From positions 11,708,701 through 11,772,700 of the forward strand of contig NC_053180.1 in NCBI RefSeq assembly GCF_905163445.1: 64,000 nt of DNA. The letters run 5' to 3'. The notes under the pieces are model-generated. The model worked only from the letters and a program-made list of their open reading frames with translations, searched no databases and was not told the DNA's origin. The DNA is from Pararge aegeria (taxonomy: Eukaryota; Arthropoda; Insecta; Lepidoptera; Nymphalidae). How positions within the stretch are numbered: position 1 is the first letter of the stretch; each line of letters starts with the position of its first letter. The position numbers and the translations under genes are program-made. Below, in pieces: positions 20,201 through 35,200 of this stretch.

Positions 20201-23200
20201 ATAATATGCGGAGATTTTAATGTAAACATTTTAGAAAATAACTCTTTAAGTATCAAGTTATTGAATTTATTTAAAACTTACAATCTATCAAATATGTTCA
20301 TGGAGCCCACAAGAATAACTGCTACTAGCGCCACCTGTTTGGATAACATCTTTACAAATATAATTCCTATAAGCAAAAATATTATTAGTAAATTAGACTC
20401 TGATCATTGTGGTCAAATTATTCAATTTGAAAATGTGAAGAAAAATGTTTCTAAACGTAAAATAACATTTGTTCCTGTAACATCCAACCGCATAGAGAAA
20501 ATGAGATATAGCCTAGTAAATGACCTCCCATTCCTACCCTCAGGGGCGACTCCAAATGCAATGTACAGCTCCTTTTTCAATACCTTTAATAGACTATTTC
20601 ATTCTATATTTACTAGTAAGTCGGTTGTGATTACTGATACATTAAATTTTAGTGAGTGGGCGACAGTTGAACTTCATAAAAATAGGCAAAAGCTGTACGA
20701 ATTGTATGCTGAACGTCAATTTAACACTGGTGATAAGTTTGGGGATTATGTTAAATTGTTTTCCAAGAATTTTAAACGCGCTTGCCACTTAGAAAAGACG
20801 CGATACATCAAAAATAAAATTAAAAATAGCAGCAATGCAATCAAAACTACTTGGAACATAATTAATGAGGAGACGGGAAGAGTAACACCACGAAATATTA
20901 ATTTTAAACTTAATGTAGATAATAAAGCCTTAACAACAGATTTCGAGGTGGCTACTGCTTTTGAAACCTTCTTTACCAACATTCCCGTCTCCACAACAGA
21001 ATCATTAAACTCTTCACCAGATATGGCTCTCTCTCTATTAAAGGAAAATGTGCCTGAGTGTAACCATTCTTTTAAATTCACGCATGTTAGTGGCTCTGAC
21101 GTTATTAAAGCCTTTAAATTATTAATTAATAAAAAAACAAATGATCTGTGGGGCATTTCCGTAAACGTTGTCAAATCATTAATTGATATTGTTGCACCCG
21201 ATTAAGCCTTAATATTTAATAATTGTATAGATTGTGGTGTGTTTCCTGACTTAATGAAACTTAGTAAAATAGTTCCATTGTTTAAATCGGGTAGTACTTC
21301 TGACCCCACTAACTTTAGACCAGTATCCGTACTACCCACTTTCAGTAAAATCGTTGAAAAACTCATTTTAAATCAATTACTTTACCATTTTCATAAGTAT
21401 AATTTACTTCATATTAAGCAATTTGGTTTCACACGGGGTCGCTCAACAATCGACGCAGGTGTTGAGCTAATACAAAACATATTTGAAGCCTGGGAGGAGT
21501 CACGTGATGCACTTGGTGTGTTCTGTGACTTATCTAAGGCGTTTGATTGTGTTCAACACGAAACGTTAGTTAGGAAACTACACCACTATGGAATTCAGGG
21601 TGTAGCTCTAGACTTAATGAGTAACTATCTACGCGATAGAATTCAGAAAGTCGACGTGAATGGAAAACGGTCTAATGGATCAGTTATGAAAATAGGTGTC
21701 CCACAGGGGTCTATATTAGGACCATTTCTGTTCCTTATTTAAATTAATGACCTTCCTTACCTTGCCAAGGATAAACACGGGATAGTTCTGTTTGCCGATG
21801 ATACATCACTGACTTTTAAAATAAATCGACGTGAACTAGCTTTTGACGACGTAAACAACTCTCTCGCTAAAGTGGTACAGTGGTTTGAAGCTAATAATTT
21901 GGTTCTTAACGGAAAAAAAACCAAGTGTATAAAATTCACTTTACCTAATGTTAAACACGTGAAAACCACTGTACTACTTAATAATGAGGAACTGAAACTG
22001 GAGGATACGACAGTTTTTCTAGGAATAACGTTAGATTGTAAACTTCAATGGGGCCCTCATGTAAATAATTTATCGAACAGGCTTAGTTCTGCTGCCTATG
22101 CGGTAAAGAAGATACGCCATATGACCGACGTAGAAACTGCTAGACTGGTATATTTTAGTTACTTTCACAGCATTATGTCATATGGAATTTTACTTTGGGG
22201 TAATGCTGCTGATATTAGCACTATTTTCGTGCTGCAGAAGAGGGCTGTTCGTTCTATCTACAAAATGGGTCCGAGAGAGTCGTTGAGAGATAAATTTAAA
22301 GATTTTAAAATAATGACAGTGTATAGTCAGTACATATTTGAAAATTTAATGTACGTCCATAAAAACATTTCTAAATTTAAGAAAAAATGTGACTGCAATA
22401 ATTTAAACATTAGAAGTAAGAATAAACTTACAGTGCAATATACTAGGTTACATAAAATTCATAATTCGTTTAAAGGAAATTGCATACAATTCTACAATAA
22501 ACTACCAATTGACATCTTGGAGATGTCTCTTAAAAAGTTCAAAGTTTGTATTAAACGTAAGCTTATAGAAAAGTCCTATTATAGTATAAAGGACTACGTA
22601 AACGATAAAAAAGCTTGGGTGTAAATTATTGCTCTAACCAGGTTGCTCTTCTAATAATTTAAAATTACATTGTGAGATGGCGAAAAAAAAAAAAAAAAAA
22701 AAAAACACCCGGCTAAGTTTGTTGTGGGCTTCTTCTTAGACCGGGACGCGTTTGGAACCCTCGTAGCTTTAGTTTTAAGTTTACGAATGTGGTTATCGCC
22801 ATCATCTCACTACCGTGTAATTCTTATGTACGCATCAAAAGTGCCACCTGTGGGCCTACTTGAATAAAGATATTTTTGACTTTGACTTTGACTATTGTTG
22901 AGTTGTTCAGTAGTAAACGACAAACAAAGTAACATTCACATTTATAGTACTAGTAAGGGAGGATTATTTTAATAGCGTGACATCACCGGTTGAGATTTCA
23001 ATTCGTGACGTTCCACTTATCAATTTTTTGAGAAAATCTCTGAAGCCTCATCGCACCGGAACACTAAATCGCTTAGAGGCGGTCTTTGTCGGTAGGGTGG
23101 TAACTAGTCACGGCCAAAGCCTCCCACCAGACCAGACCAGAAAAAAATCAGAAATCATTAATTCCCAAATTGCCCTTGCCGGGAGTCGAATCCGGGACCT

Positions 23201-26200
23201 CCTGCTTAAATTTACAGCGCTCACCGCTGCGCCAGAGAGGTAGTTTTTGCGCTTGAGCCACCTTATAAAATTGATAAGTGAAGCGGCTACAGTTTTAGTT
23301 AGCAAAGTTTATATGAGCCATACGTGCGCTATTTGTGATTTCAGGCACCATTGTTTGTAATAAAAATTTTCTATTTCATAGCGTTTGTTGAAATAATTGG
23401 CAGTGACCGAACAACTTGCAAACATACCGAACTTAGATTAAATTAAGAAAAAGAAAAAAGTATACTTGTTTCGCTAAAACGAAACATTGTCAGTTGCGTA
23501 CACTTCCTACATGCACAAAAGCAATGCATTCCCCTAAAATTTTTGTATAACTCATAAAGGGGAAGGATTTTTCAATTTTATGCCATATTCCTTCTTTATG
23601 CATACCCAGGTCAAAAACCCTTTGCACGCCACTAAACATAGTTGTACAAAAAGCAGGCAACCAAACTGAAGAGAACAATAAATATATAAATTTATACGGA
23701 CATATTATATATGCATTCTTACATTTACGAGTATATAAACATGCAAAAAGGAAAATGAGACGAATAAATTAGTTTGTCGTTAAGTTTTGTAGTCATCTGA
23801 TGAATAAAATAAAGCGCATTTACTTACTTAGTCTATGAAATAGAAAGCGGATAATGGAGCCGTGAATAACATGGCCAGTATGAATTGAAGGGTCGTTTGA
23901 AAGGGTTTGAGTGTTTTACAATTTCCTTTCACATAGACATTGGATTATTGCCATTTATTTAGAAGCATTTCCGACTACTGTGCGTTGCTATAAAAATATT
24001 GGCATTTTACTTTAATATTTTAGCTTATGCTTTTGCTTTATCAAATTAACAGGCGAGATCAAATAAAAATTAAAAATATTTGCTTCTTCATTAATATTTT
24101 TGTATTTTATGAGATGTTTTGTTCTTGTGGATGTCTTTCTAAGTAATTAAATAAGTTCAAACTCCTTCTCATTCATTTTTATCTCAGGGAACAAGCTTTG
24201 GTGGTTCAAATGAAACTTCGGTGGTCAGCTTGAGAAAACTTTTGTATTGACTCAGTATAGAGCAATTAATTATGCTAGGTATAAATTATCAGAATAAAAT
24301 CTAAACTTTATTTATTTAAATAAGCCCATGGAAGGTACTTGTGTCGTTTTATCAAAAAAATATTTTATATACTATTGGTATCTAGGATGAACTTCACAAT
24401 GCTTTTACCTAATCTACCTGTGTTGGTTTCGAATCAAAAATATTTTTATGTTTCGATTACCATACGTCCTCGTTTAAAGTCAGCCATTTGCAATTGACAC
24501 ATTTTTTCCTGAGATCAGAATATTGAAATCTATAGACTACTAACTACGACGAAGACGACAAAAATGGATTTAAATAATCTTTACCTATTTTGTTATTCAT
24601 ATAATCTGGAAGTGTACACTAAAAAAAAATTGTTTTTTTTTAGTGTTTCCTTGATTTGATAAAATAGTTTACAATTATATTTTACATTATAGAAATCTTT
24701 AATACAGAGAAATCATAAATAATTGAATACAGATAGCAGCTGTAATAGCTTGGTTATATAATATATTGAACTGAAGGACCACGATACAACCAATATTATT
24801 ATTCAATTGATATTGAATTGTGTATAATATTCTCCCACGTTCCTAACATTTGGATTCGGGGCAATAGGTGTCAAATATTCAATTACCGCGAATAACTCCA
24901 ACTGAAATGCTCCGGATGGTTAAGTTTAAGATGAAACTACATATTATAAGGTAGGTACTTATACGTAATTTATACTTCTATCTCTTCCATTTAGTCTAGA
25001 TTATCTCGCTCGCAGAAAGAAATTTTTATTTTTAAAAAAATAACCTTTTTCTATTGTGATACGAGCTTATTCTGTAAGCTTCTTATTTTTTGCTTAAATA
25101 AATCAAATGAGGTAACGGTATAATAAAGGATGAGTTAAAAAGGATATAATCAAAATACCAATTTCAATGGTCGAGTTGGTAATAAGGGTTTGGGAGGTTT
25201 AGGAGGATAATATTATAATTAATTTAACCTTAACTTGTTTATAAAGTTGAAACAACATATAATATAGAAAATATTCATGACGTTATCTTTTAATCATTTA
25301 ATCAGTGGTTTATCATCCTCAGCTTATTACTCGGCCAAGTTCATTGGGCTGTTTTCTTAGACCAGACCGGGACTTAGTTTTAAGCAGCTATATGAGGGAA
25401 AGCCTTAGTTATACCTAGTTTAGAGTTGAAAAATGTAGTTATCACCATTATCTCACTACAATGTAAAAAAATGTGTCGAATCAAAAGACCTTCATCGGCC
25501 CTTTTAGAATAAATTAAATTTTGATTTAATTTGTTAAACATTAATCCTGAAAACTTTTGATTTGATTTTGAAAACTCTTCCGGAAAACTGACTGAAGAAG
25601 AAGATAAAGATAACCTCAATATAAAGTTATTATGCCAGGTATTTTACCTTATATTTAACATAATAACTTACCAATGAAGTTATTATGTGATTTTAATTTG
25701 ATTTATTAAAGTACATAGCACAGCACAGTACACAATATACAGTACAAAGCGCAGTGGTACAGACCTCCTCTCACATTGAAAAGATATAGAAATTTTAGAG
25801 TTGTTCCGGGTTAGTGACCTTTATCTTTTATTATCATATTTTATGCTGGAACTTGAAAAACCAACGCCTATAAACAGCGAAACAACTCGCAGGGTATGCA
25901 AGAAACTCGTTTTGTAAGTGCCGATTGAATCAGTGAGCAGTGACTCTGCTATCTGAGTCTGAAGCTGTGGGTTCGATTCCCACAGTTGATAAATGTTTGT
26001 GTGATGAACATGAATGTTTTTCAGTGTCTGGCTGTTTATCTGTATATTAAAAGTATTTATGTATATTATTCATAAATATTCATCAGCTATCTTACCCATA
26101 TCACAAGCTACGCTTACTTTGGGGCTAGATGGCGATGTGGGTATTTTCGTAATTTTTATATATATATTTCTTGTGAGCGTGTGTATGTCACTAAAGTCCT

Positions 26201-29200
26201 GCTAAACGACTGGACTGATTTGAATGATTTTTTTGGTATGCGTGTGGGACACCCACTGGATGGTTTAGATTCACTAATCAGCCCGACAGATGGCGCTGGG
26301 GTCCGCTAGTATAACATATATTAAATTATTTTTATATCAATATGTTATATCTAAAAGTATACAATTACAAAGAACACTTACTGTTACATTTATAGAAGTA
26401 TCCAATGATAAATACACAAATTGCCAATGCGAAGAAGTTCTGGTTCAAAGTGTTGAACACGGCTGCTTCAAAAGCTGACGCCTCTCGATCGTGTAAGTCC
26501 CAGCCCATGAGAACTGTTCCGAGTGCAACTGGGATAGAAACTAAGCACATAAGCTTCAAAAGCTGAAAAACAAAATAATTAAATAAATTGAAGGCGAGAA
26601 AAAAAAAATAACAACAATTTAAACCCTCAACTAATTTATTTAAGACTTTAAGAATAATTTAAATTTGTCATAGTTAAATGCATAAAGTACCATTCTAAAT
26701 AAATCATCCCCATATTGTTAGTTAATATAAAAGGCTTTAAGGGAGCTCAGCGTATCAGCGCCTTCAATAATTTAAAGCATTGTTGTAAAATTAATTTTTA
26801 AACATTATTTAACTGAGACCACCAAATATATAGAGTTAAACAATTTTTCATAGCCAGGGTTAGTTTTAGTATAATCTGATAGGTAGGATCCACCACGTTG
26901 CTCCAATACATGGACTGGGTATTCTCCGAGGCAAGGACATCAACTTTGTAAATATCGAAACTCTGCGCTGGTACTTAATTTTTTTAAGCGATAAACAATT
27001 TATGTCTAATTTTGGCCGGAATATTTTCTATATCTATTTATCTCCATAGAGAATCTGTTAGGTTATATATATAAAATAAAATGAGCATTAATTTTTCCTC
27101 CAGAAACACTTACCCAAGATTCACCTAAGTCCCATTTTTTAGTCTGTGCCTTATGATAGAACCAGGCAGTCAGGACTCCGAGATGGTAGCCAGCCCAATT
27201 CCCTTGTGCAGAAACGTAAGCATGATAGAATGTATCGTTGTAGCCAAAAATGTCTCTTATGGATCTAGAAAAAAAAAAAATGAGGTAAATAATACGTTTG
27301 GATAAAAATTGACTTTATCAAGCAACAGTTTGTTTAAATGATTTTTTTTTAAAACCGATGTAAGTCTCGAGTAAATTGGCGTTACAATAGACCGTAACCG
27401 ATCGACGGGACACCAGGGTCCAGGCGAGACACAAGCAGAAGAAGAAGTCCCAAAGAAAGTAAAGTTAGTAAATAAAAAGCATAAAAACAATTATTTTAGT
27501 AAATAAGAAAATTCATTTTCAAACGGGGACACACTCTTATCTTTGACATTTTAATTATTTTATGTAGGTTGTTTTTAAAAAGATAGAAGTAAAGTAACAC
27601 CTGAACAGTATTACAACTATAATTTTAAGTGGTTGGAATATATAAGTATGGAATGTGGATCCAGGCTTACCTATGTCTTTCATTATTATTTCCAAAAAAC
27701 TTACATGCATTAAATCTTTATATAGATTATGCGTGGCCGGACTAAAACAAAAAGGGAAATGGCGGAGCAATAGGTAAACCAAAATATTCAAAACCCTTTT
27801 ATAAAGGTTTGTATATGAAACATAAACCAATGCCCTATAAACCTTGTGTGATATTTTACCAGATATGTGAAAATTTATGAGAATATCTCAGGAGTTTTCA
27901 ATCAAAAACTAAAATCGTATCCCATTAAATTAGAACAAAAAACGTACTCCGGAAAGATGCTGACTCTGATGGGTAGTAGATTCATGAAGTAACTTTGTAA
28001 GAATGGTATGATGAGACTGATGACCATGACACTTGATAGGATAGGAACCCCAGTCTTCGGCCACTTCCAGATGATGAGCAGAACTATTAAGGTTATGAAG
28101 AAAAGCTGCGTGTCAGTTCCGAGGTACCTGCAAACAATTTAATATTAAAATAAAAATTACCTTGAATTGCAGAACGGCAGAGAACTTCTGTCGGTTCAAA
28201 TGATAATGATGATTTATTTAGAACACAGGAGTTTCCAAAAAATAACCTTGTAGAACTCCAAGATTGTATGCTAGAAGATTTTATTTCTTTTCTAAATGAA
28301 GAATGTTATAAAAGTCCTAGGAATTTATTTTGGTTAAAGTAGAATGATTTCTACAAGTTTCATTTGTATTAGTATAACAATGTTTTGCATCGTTAGGCTA
28401 ATAAATGGAGTTTTGCGTAGTAAATAAGAATTTTCAGTCTAAATTAAATTACTAATTTACCATCGTAATACTTATATTATAAGGCAGAAAAAAGTCATGC
28501 TCGTTAATTCTTTTATTTACTAATATAACAATAGGCAGACTGCATAAAACTTAAATATTTTTTAAGTGGCCTCGTGGCCCAGAACCTATCCAGCATTTCC
28601 TCCTGACACGAAGCTTAAAATGTCAAAAAGACAACGTGATGACACCAAATAAATTAAGCGTAACAAATTTGCTATAATGGTAATTAGTTAACCCATTACC
28701 AGCCTACTACAGGAAAGACGGAAAGACAACGGTTAAGGCCGTAAAACACCACGCTGGCCAAGTATATTTCACACGCCTTTGAAGACATTACGGAGAAGTC
28801 TTAGTAGGTTTCCTCACGATGCTTGCCTTCACGTTAAAGCAAGTCCAACTCCGAGAATATGTATAGTTATAAAAATTAAGCTTTATTTCCTAAACTCCGC
28901 ATAAAGAGCTTCATTTGCTATAATCCGCGAGAAGAAGTCGAGCATGTAATATTGCAATGCGAATTTGGTTTAATGAGGAATCCCCTCATTGGTTTACATA
29001 ATTTTCATAATTCATTCTGCTTTTATAAAATATACCTCCATAAGTGTTTATTAAACACCTGAAATGTCAGGTTTCTAGTTTTTAAAGTTCATGTTTTAAA
29101 TTTAAGATGTAAGTATACAGAACAATCACAATTCATCTCTATATTATAATAACCTACAAATTTATCATTATATTATATATAATCGTAAATATTAACTAGC

Positions 29201-32200
29201 ATTATAATCTACGCATAAAATTACGAAATTCAAGCCATTTATGTCAATTAAATGCGTAATCTTGGCAATTTCCACTTGCATTTACCGTAAAATTAGTAGC
29301 TAGTCGCTGATTTTCTAGGGCACGGGCGTGAGGTGTAAAATAAAGATTTGCTTGTGTCTTTAGGCAAGTTTGGTGGAAAAGGGGGTTCTAAACCAACACT
29401 CATAATATTATGAGTATCACTATTATTTGTTTTAGAGAGATAATTTGTTTGTAAAGTTATGAGCGAGAAAGTACCGGGTTCGACGAGGTAACGTTAAATG
29501 TAAATACAGCTGATATGCGCTGTATTATAATGTCAACGTTGTAAAGTTATTTTCCCTAATGTAGTGAACTAAGTTAAAAGTTGTGAAACAAAAGTTTTTC
29601 AATTTATAACCTTGGAAAGGTCCATCGTCTGACCGGTACACCAATATAACTGTACACGTTGTTTTGTGCTTTTCTATTTTTTCTATGTACTTTTTTGTGG
29701 TGTGCAAAAGTATATTCATTCATGCATTCATTCATTCAATACTAACAACACAATTTAGAGGACGAAGATTAACATAGACTTTTTTAATCCTGGAAATTCT
29801 CAAGTTAGTCTGTCACTTGTGTAGTCACTTTTTTTTTATGGCAATTACGTGTGCCTACAGACTTACTTACCAAAGTTAGTGTTAAATAATTATAGTATAT
29901 ATAATAATTATTATAATAATTCAGTAATACAGAAAATACAAACCTAAAACAAGGAGCATTAGGTGTACTTTCACTTTCGCTTAAGAGTTTCGGTATTTGA
30001 ATACGACCTTACAATTGCGATGTAGTTCTTATACGAATTGTACCGTACGGTAGTGAAACAAGCCAGCCTTGAACTCTTAGTTACAGTGTACCGAATGTAG
30101 TAACCATTAATGCACGGATTACATCTGCAGGTGGCTCAGTGACCGTGACATTGAAGACAGTGAAGTTGAAAGAATCCCATCTCATAATATAAACATGTAA
30201 TATACTCGTAGCTAGTAAAGTAAGCCACCTAGGAAAGTGCTTTACACATTTTACTGATTTTAAAATTATACAAGACTGGGATAAGTTGGTTATACTAAAA
30301 ATCCTGAAGATTTTTATAGTAGTGGTGGGCGTTGTGGTATTTTTAGTGGGGAGTCCAATTTTCTTTGATCTTTTCTGGTGGGAGGCGAGGCTAGATATCG
30401 CCCTACCGACAAAGAATTACTGCCGATGAAAATGATGGTGTGAGTTTAATAGAGCCATACCCAGGAAGGCTAGCTGGCTACAACCTAAGACTGCATCATC
30501 ACCTACCTAGGTTAAATTGCAGTCAAATCGGACTGGTCACAGTAGGTTACATTAAAACCTGGAAAGTAGGGTTCATCACCGTCACAAGTAGAGTTCTGCC
30601 TATTAACGTCCCATAGCTGGAATCAGGCATCCTATCTCTTAAAAAAGGGTTTTTCAGAGCATATCCCCACCACTTTGCTTCAATGTGGTTCGGTGGAAGT
30701 CAACGACTTTTATCACAAGTTAGTGAAATTAAACGGGGACCGACGTACTCTTGTGGCACGGGGTTTAACACCGCCTATTTGATAACTCCGGGCTACTAGC
30801 CCGACTCGAGATATACAGGATCTCGTGATCCGTAGTTAAACATGCTAACCTCTATACCAACGAGAAAGTGGAAGAGGTGAAGTCTACGTACTGGTATATT
30901 CAAAATAAATGCTGCCAAGCAAAAAAGATGCTAGTTAGCCTTGGATTTGCACGAAAGGATTACATTTTAGTAATTCATAGGAAATTGGGATAGATAAGAC
31001 GACTCTCCTTCCCACTGAAATCCCTTTAGAGGCCACCCCGCATCAATGGATTAATGATTAATACCAATAACTCAATAAACATGTTCATACTGCTTTCTAC
31101 AGAGTTCTATTGTATGCCTTTCTTTTCCCAGTCCAGCACGTCCTTGAGAGTTAGCTACTTAATCGTTTTTGGATTATCATAAAGAAGAAAGCTTAGTGAA
31201 GCTTACACAATTCAGAGCATATTACCATACATTTTATACATACAGCTTGTGGATGTTATATACGCAGAGGGTCTATAACTACTATAACGACGTACGTATC
31301 ATAATCATCATCATTTAAACCGTTTACCAGCCCACTACTGGGCACGGGTCTCCTCCCACAATGTGAGGAATGGGTTAAGGCCGTAGTCCACCACGCTGGC
31401 CCACTGAAGATTTGTGGACTTCACAAACCTTTGAGAACATTATGGGGCACTCTAAGGTATGCAGGTTTCCTCACGATGTTTTCCTTCACCTGTTTCCTTG
31501 AAACGCACAGAACTTAAAAATAATAGAAAATCGAAAAAAACGAAGAAGAAAAGAAGTGTTAGGAAAATCCCCTTATGGAGTAAGATTATTTACCTATCAT
31601 TTATTTCTATACTTCTTTTTTTAAATTTTCAACACTGAAATTATAAAAGAAAAATATAAAACACGATTAAAATTTTTAACCATATAATTAATTTTAAATT
31701 TTTATATAAAAAAAAACACTCCATTACTTCCGGGGCTTTTTAGTACCCAAGCAAGCGGTGGTCAGGGCCCCAGAGTGAGGAATTTTCATTGACGATTGTT
31801 CGAAACAACTATCCGAACAATAACTGTTCGCAAAAATTTATAAATGATAAATAAATAAATGATTTTATAATCTTACTGTGATCACACGCTATGGAATTTT
31901 ATCCGAAATAAACGTTATTGTTTTTATTCATTTAGAATACTTATATAGGTAATGTAGCTGCGAGATAAATTACAAATATGTCTACACAAGTTATTAAACA
32001 GAGTTATCACAAAACATCTCTTATGAATAAAATTTTACTGCGCCATTCTTCTGAGACAAATATCATTATGTCGTGTAAACTTGTGCAATATTACAACATA
32101 CTGCACTGTGTAAAGCGGTACACATCATGAGTTTGCTATTAAACAAACCTTGGACTCGAAAACTTCTTAAGTCTGAGGACATCTGATTAACTGTCATATT

Positions 32201-35200
32201 TTGGCTAACACAATATTGCGTTATTTTTTAGTTAAATACTCGCAGGTCAGTACAAATATAAATGCAATGGCGTTACTCTTTATCAAATAACTATAACAAC
32301 CTTTTTTTACTGTTAAGTTTCTGTTTTTTCTGTATCAGTAATTATGTGTCTAAGAAAGTTGTACGAACAAACACATTAACCTACCTAACTAGCAAATTCT
32401 GAACAAAAATGGCTGGTCATCTGCGTCCGTCAATCCATACTAATAGTATAAATGCGAAAGCATGTTTGTTCTTTGGTCCGTATTTTGAATGAATTAATGT
32501 AATACACTTTACTGTACACCAAATTAAAAAACCAGCATTAAAAAAATACACAATTAAAATAAAGGAGCAAAGGTACAATAGAAGGCCTTTTCGTTTAAAA
32601 GCGATCTCTACCAGGCAACCTACCAAATCAAATTGAATACATGAAGTTAAGAAGAAGGGTTAGGGTGTACGCAAAGTAATACTTAAGTAATAAATATAAA
32701 TTACAAAAATAAATAAATTATAATAAATATTTTACTCCCTAACTAAGCTTCCCATAGATTTAATAGATTATGAATTGATTTTTGACAAAGAGTTAGTTTG
32801 TAAGAGAGTTTGTCACTCACTGACTAAAACATATATATGCCTAGTGCGCATTGGTGGACTTCACACGCATTCAACTCTCAGGCATGCAGGTTACTTTTCG
32901 ATGTTTTCCTTCACCGTTGAAGCAAGCGATATTTTATTTCTTAACTTTCGGACTGCCTTTCAATTAAAGTACTTAAGAATGTAAATTATTAGTAGGATTG
33001 TTGAATTACTAAACTACTATTCTATCCTGCAAATTAAATTATTTTTATAACTCACTCTGCATAATAGATATTTTGAGCTAAACTGACCTTTATTGTTATA
33101 CTACTTATAACAAAGGGTCAATATTGTTGCTGAACAATAATGAATGACCAATGTTACATTCTTCTAGACCTATCGGGCCAAGTTGCTATGGTTAAAAATT
33201 AAGTATTTAAAAATCTCAAGCTTCGTATTTTAAATATTTGTAATAATTTCTTGATTTTCCCAGTAATTCGCTGTAAAATAGCGACATGTATTTTAATGAC
33301 AGGTTAATAATTAAGTAATATTTTTTTTGAAAGATCTAGAACGGATGTTCATTCATTTCTCCAATAAACTAATTAAGCGATGTAATTAGTAAATAATTTA
33401 TTAATATCGTTATTTCTTAAAACAATATTTTATCATAAAGCACACTAACATGATTGCTTTTTAGGAACTTACCAAAAATACATGTATGTTTCCGAGTTAT
33501 GTACGTTTCAAGCAATTCAATATCATTTGCTAGGAAAAGATCTTGAGGAAACCGGCACTTTTGTGAGTACTCCATATTGATTTCAAAAGCTTGCGACGTG
33601 TACCAATTCTGCATGCGATATCGTAGTCCTTCTAAAATCCTTCCTAAATCCTTCTAAAATATTTCTTCCGTACCTTGTGGTGGGCCCGTAAAGCGATGAT
33701 AATGACAAATACTTACCAAGCCTGTGGCAAGCACAGATGTTCAAATGGGAAGAGATTCGGCATCAAAATCACCAGTTGCCACCAGTTGCTTCTGCATATA
33801 TCTCGCTCACGTTTGACCACCGCGTCCCACATTGGGCCTGAACCCAGATGCGGCACCCAAGTCATTGCCAATCCCATCACCACGAGAACTGCTGGCATTA
33901 ACCTGGTAGAAAAATAATAAATAGTTTATTTTTATTTTTCGTGCGCCCTTACTCAATGACATCTTTATAAATATATTTTTAATTAATTCACGATAATGTT
34001 GTTGTAGCGGTGATAGCCAAGTAGGTAAGACGTTGACTTAAATTTCGGGAGGCTTAGTTCGAATGCCTATTTGAATAAAGAAATATATGCCTTTGTCTTT
34101 GACTTTGAATTCCGACACGCACCTCTAGCTTTTCCAAGTTATTTCAACGTCTTATCACATGCTTCAACGGTGAAAGAAAACATCGTGAGGAAACCTGCAT
34201 GAGTTCTCTATGATGTAAGATCTTTAAGGGTTTAAGTCAAACCCAGTGCGGATTGGACTTATTTCCTTAAACCCTTCTCACTGTGGAAGGAGACCCGTGC
34301 CTTGTAGTGGGCCGGTGATGGGTTGATAAGAATATGGTTGAAAAATGTTAAGCTTTTATTATGTCCAGACCTAAAGCTGTCTGAGCTGCGGGAATGCGGT
34401 GTTTGGGAAACTATTGAAACCAGCTAATAGGATTGCTTTAAAATAGCTTAGCTCTGGTTGTTAGGGATATTTTAAAAAGGCATAAGTAAAGTTCCTTAGT
34501 TTATTAGTTAATTAAGATAACTTGAATATTGTAGCTATAATTTTTAAGCATGCATTGTTGTTGCAATGCTAAAATGCATAGTTTTCTCACTCACTTGGTT
34601 CAAAAATGTTACGCACATGGTAAAAAAGTTGGTTTAAAAAAATATGTTTTAAAAAGTACCTTTAGTAGTTTTAGTAGTAAAGTGACTTAACAGTACGAAT
34701 TTACGTAGCTGAGTAGTATTGACTAACATTTTCCACAATTAAATAACCGATAAGCTACTAAACCAATTCTATCGTATGCTCAACTTATGCTTTCGCTCTC
34801 TTAAATATTTCCAACTTCCGTTCAGAATAAGATTAGAGTGGCTCAACATTCATTTTCGCTGGAATGCTTGAAGTCTTTACCTTTCTTTTCTTTTTTATCA
34901 TCAATCCGTATTCTCTTAAATTGGTCTACGAGAACGTTATGTGTTTTTGAATTTACGAGATGTTTAAACACTTAAAACGTTGCTCTTTCAAACTAAATTT
35001 TCATGATGTATCCAGATTTGAACATAACGATAATATTATGAAAAGCTCTTGGAGTGAACGTTTGACATGCGCATTTTTAAAAGGCATTTAATTGTAGAAA
35101 AACACGAGCCAAACCCATTAACCTGTTAACTTAAAGAGAATGATCTATGTTGGCTTAGACGGCCGATTGGCGTATTGGGCAGCGACCCTGCTTTCTGAGT

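Larger units (their letters stand above)
18150..22900 (+). mobile_element. Young non-LTR retrotransposon (Jockey/CR1-type LINE)
   Basis: A 4.7 kb element with ORF1, ORF2 (endonuclease-RT), a 3' UTR with an A-run (about 22683-22703), AATAAAGA at about 22864 and a TTTGAC-repeat tail (about 22874-22892). The short-repeat tail and the ORF1 with coiled coil plus esterase-like region point to the CR1/Jockey side of LINEs; I cannot name the clade. The 5' end is probably truncated, because no untranslated leader is visible before ORF1, and I could not find a target-site duplication. It lies in intron 11 of the NRF-6-like gene in opposite orientation. Other 3' pieces of the same or sister families occur at 25.3, 49.5, 53.6, 54.3 and 59.3 kb. 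Confidence 0.9.
28128..33716 (-). other. NRF-6-like intron 8 (5.6 kb)
   Basis: Filled with SINE-C and SINE-B copies, a LINE 3' UTR piece and AT-rich unique sequence; 29.1-30.3 kb shows nothing I can name. Confidence 0.8.

Noticed and set aside
20746..21174. 142-codon open frame on the minus strand
   Set aside because: It is the antisense shadow of LINE ORF2.
23155..23240. tRNA-like sequence with A and B boxes
   Set aside because: It is the head of a SINE; no full cloverleaf was found here or at the other B-box matches.
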